A stretch of DNA of 40,395 bases from Clostridiales bacterium. Its GTDB lineage: Bacteria > Bacillota > Clostridia > Saccharofermentanales > Saccharofermentanaceae. The DNA is taken from assembly GCA_017550385.1 (NCBI GenBank), contig JAFZPJ010000046.1, positions 1-40,395 on the forward strand. Direction: 5' to 3'. The notes under the pieces were generated by a model. The model had not been told where the DNA came from. It saw only the letters and a program-made list of their open reading frames with translations, and ran no database searches. The position numbers and the translations under genes were made by a program. This document shows, piece by piece, positions 38,767-40,395 of this stretch (position 1 is its first letter; the number at the start of each line of letters is the position of its first letter).

Positions 38767-40395
38767 ATGACGAGACAGGACGATGTATTCAAGAAGATCG
38801 CAGAGTCACTGCTGGTAGATTATTCCAGTGTCTACTATGTCAATGCCGTCACGAATGAGTATTTCTGGTATTCCGTCAATCCCGAATTCCATTCGCTTAG
38901 TCTCGAACAGGGCGGAGATGATTTCTTCAAGAACATCGTAAGAGACTGCAAGAAGGTCATCTACGAAGAAGACCAGCACATCTTCACGGAAGACATGCAG
39001 AAGGATAAGCTCCTTGCAGCCATGAAGAAGGGCAGCACCCAGAGCATTGAGTACCGCCTTATGATAAACGGCGTCCCCACGTGGCATTCGCTCAGGGTCA
39101 TACGCGGTCTCGATGAAGACGACGGGAACGATTACATCATCCTGGGCGTATTGAATATCGACGAAGAATACCACCGCAGGGAGCAGGAGAAGGAGACTGC
39201 ACGTGAGCGCGAGGTCTACAACCAGATTACGGCCAGCCTCGCAGGACAGTACGATACCCTGTACTATATTGACCTCGATACTAACACTTATGTCGAGATC
39301 TCTTCCACGGACGATTATAAGAAACTGAACGTTCCTGCGACGGGAAGCGATTTCTTTGCCGAGAGCAGAAGGAGCATACGTAAGTATGTCCATCCTGAAG
39401 ACCAGGAGAAAGCACTGTCTCTTCATTACAAGGATGCGATGCTGAAGAACCTGAAGCACAGGAATTCTTATTCGCTCTCATGGCGTCTTGTCGTTAATGA
39501 GAATGTGCAGCACATAAGACATACCGAGATCATGGCCAGCGACAAGAAGCACATCATCGTGTGTATCGAGAATATCGATGAGGAAGTCAAGGCCAGACAG
39601 GAGATGGCGGAGACCAGGCAGAAGAGCATTACGTTCACGCAGATCGCGGAGAGCCTTGCCACTCAGTATGACCTCATCTATTACGTTGATATCGATACCA
39701 CATACTACAAAGAGTTCGCTACCCATAAGCTCTATGGCGAACTTGAGATCCAGGAAGAAGGAGAAGACTTCTTCGGTACTGCGGGTCTTAATGCTGAGAG
39801 GATCATCCATCCGGAAGACAAGGAGAGGCTCAAGCTCTTCCTTGATAAGGATCATCTCATATCAGAACTCGAGAATAACAGACAGCTGACTCAGGATTAC
39901 CGCATGGTCGTGGGCAACGATGAGCCCCAATACACCAAGATGACGGTAAGCTGGGCATCTGATAAGAAGCATCTCATCATCTGTATCGAGAACCGCGATG
40001 AAGTCGTCAAGAAGGAACAGGAGCATCTTGATGCCCTTAAGATGGCAAATGAGACAGCAAGACGCGACAGTCTTACCGGAACAAGGAATAAGACGGCATA
40101 TCAGGAATTCGAGAAAGATATACAGGCGATCATCGACGAGCAGCGTGACGAACCGTTCGGCATCGCTGTCTGCGATCTTAACGACCTTAAGCTGATCAAC
40201 GATACGCAGGGCCACAAGGCCGGCGATGAATACATCAGGACTGCCTGCAGACTTATCTGCCAGACCTTCGCTCACTTCCCCGTATTCAGGGTCGGAGGCG
40301 ATGAATTCGTGATCGTCCTCAAGGGTCAGGATTATGCTATACGCGACGATCTTATCGATTCGTTCAGAAGACAGGTCGAAGATAATATGCGTATC
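38767..40395 (+). CDS. Diguanylate cyclase with three repeated PAS-like units, partial
   Basis: About 543 residues are visible; the gene runs off the right edge. There is no membrane segment. Three related sensory units (about 5-135, 152-280 and 288-415) each start with a QIAESLxxQYD/YYxD pattern and end with a strand of the form DKKHxIICIEN; they look like PAS-fold repeats. A GGDEF domain starts at about 430 (RRDSLTGTRNK) with VGGDEF at 509-514, so c-di-GMP synthesis is expected. The inhibitory RxxD site that would precede it by five residues is FAHF, so product inhibition is probably absent. Only the C-terminal end of the GGDEF domain is missing. Confidence 0.93.
   Translation, partial: MTRQDDVFKKIAESLLVDYSSVYYVNAVTNEYFWYSVNPEFHSLSLEQGGDDFFKNIVRDCKKVIYEEDQHIFTEDMQKDKLLAAMKKGSTQSIEYRLMINGVPTWHSLRVIRGLDEDDGNDYIILGVLNIDEEYHRREQEKETAREREVYNQITASLAGQYDTLYYIDLDTNTYVEISSTDDYKKLNVPATGSDFFAESRRSIRKYVHPEDQEKALSLHYKDAMLKNLKHRNSYSLSWRLVVNENVQHIRHTEIMASDKKHIIVCIENIDEEVKARQEMAETRQKSITFTQIAESLATQYDLIYYVDIDTTYYKEFATHKLYGELEIQEEGEDFFGTAGLNAERIIHPEDKERLKLFLDKDHLISELENNRQLTQDYRMVVGNDEPQYTKMTVSWASDKKHLIICIENRDEVVKKEQEHLDALKMANETARRDSLTGTRNKTAYQEFEKDIQAIIDEQRDEPFGIAVCDLNDLKLINDTQGHKAGDEYIRTACRLICQTFAHFPVFRVGGDEFVIVLKGQDYAIRDDLIDSFRRQVEDNMRI

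Overview
The window looks like a chromosome segment of an anaerobic Gram-positive Clostridia-type bacterium of moderate GC (roughly 50% by eye), probably from a gut or rumen community. Reasons: strong AGGAGG-type ribosome binding sites, U-tailed intrinsic terminators, Firmicutes-type GalT (the long second family) and GalK, a PadR/DUF1700/DUF4097 operon, GPH-family sugar symporter, GH36/GH2 glycosidases and many two-component and cyclic-di-GMP type signalling proteins. I see no rRNA, tRNA, phage, transposase or CRISPR. Species cannot be named from the sequence alone.

Layout. 1-385 is the start of a sodium:alanine symporter (leftward, cut by the edge). 512-1921 is a GNAT acetyltransferase plus SpoU/TrmH rRNA methyltransferase pair. 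1983-3060 holds two near-identical TM2-domain small membrane protein genes flanking a DUF2752 gene. 3165-5593 is a two-gene ABC exporter. 5762-6148 is an orphan small protein. 6284-7114 is a NaChBac-like voltage-gated sodium channel, followed by a membrane protein of unknown function and then a 64-bp-period tandem repeat array (7996-8231). 8240-13295 is a divergent pair of hybrid histidine kinases (one with an amino-acid-sensor-like dCache domain), followed by an acyltransferase-3 membrane protein. 14755-18375 is a leftward operon with two paralogous pairs of MalF/MalG-type sugar ABC permeases, without binding protein or ATPase. 18519-21076 has a zinc-ribbon membrane protein, an XRE regulator with a membrane anchor and a CPBP intramembrane protease; the last two share a duplicated leader. 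A second 64-bp-period array (21047-21308) follows and precedes another CPBP protease. 22425-24284 is the PadR-DUF1700-DUF4097 envelope-stress-like operon. 24320-25999 is a 7TM HD-GYP phosphodiesterase.

26003-37600 is a galactoside utilisation region: galT and galK leftward, and, divergently, a TetR regulator, a GT-B-like protein of unknown function, a GPH symporter with an unusual beta-rich extracellular insertion, an alpha-galactosidase and a GH2 beta-galactosidase. Together these would import alpha- and beta-galactosides, hydrolyse them in the cytoplasm and feed galactose to GalK and GalT; epimerase and mutarotase are not in the window. 37705-40395 holds a double cNMP-binding-domain protein and a diguanylate cyclase with three repeated PAS-like units, cut by the right edge.

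The most unusual items are the two 64-bp repeat arrays, which share a 15-bp hairpin core in opposite orientation while their flanking stems differ in sequence yet still pair, and the GT-B-like protein and modified GPH transporter inside the galactoside operon.
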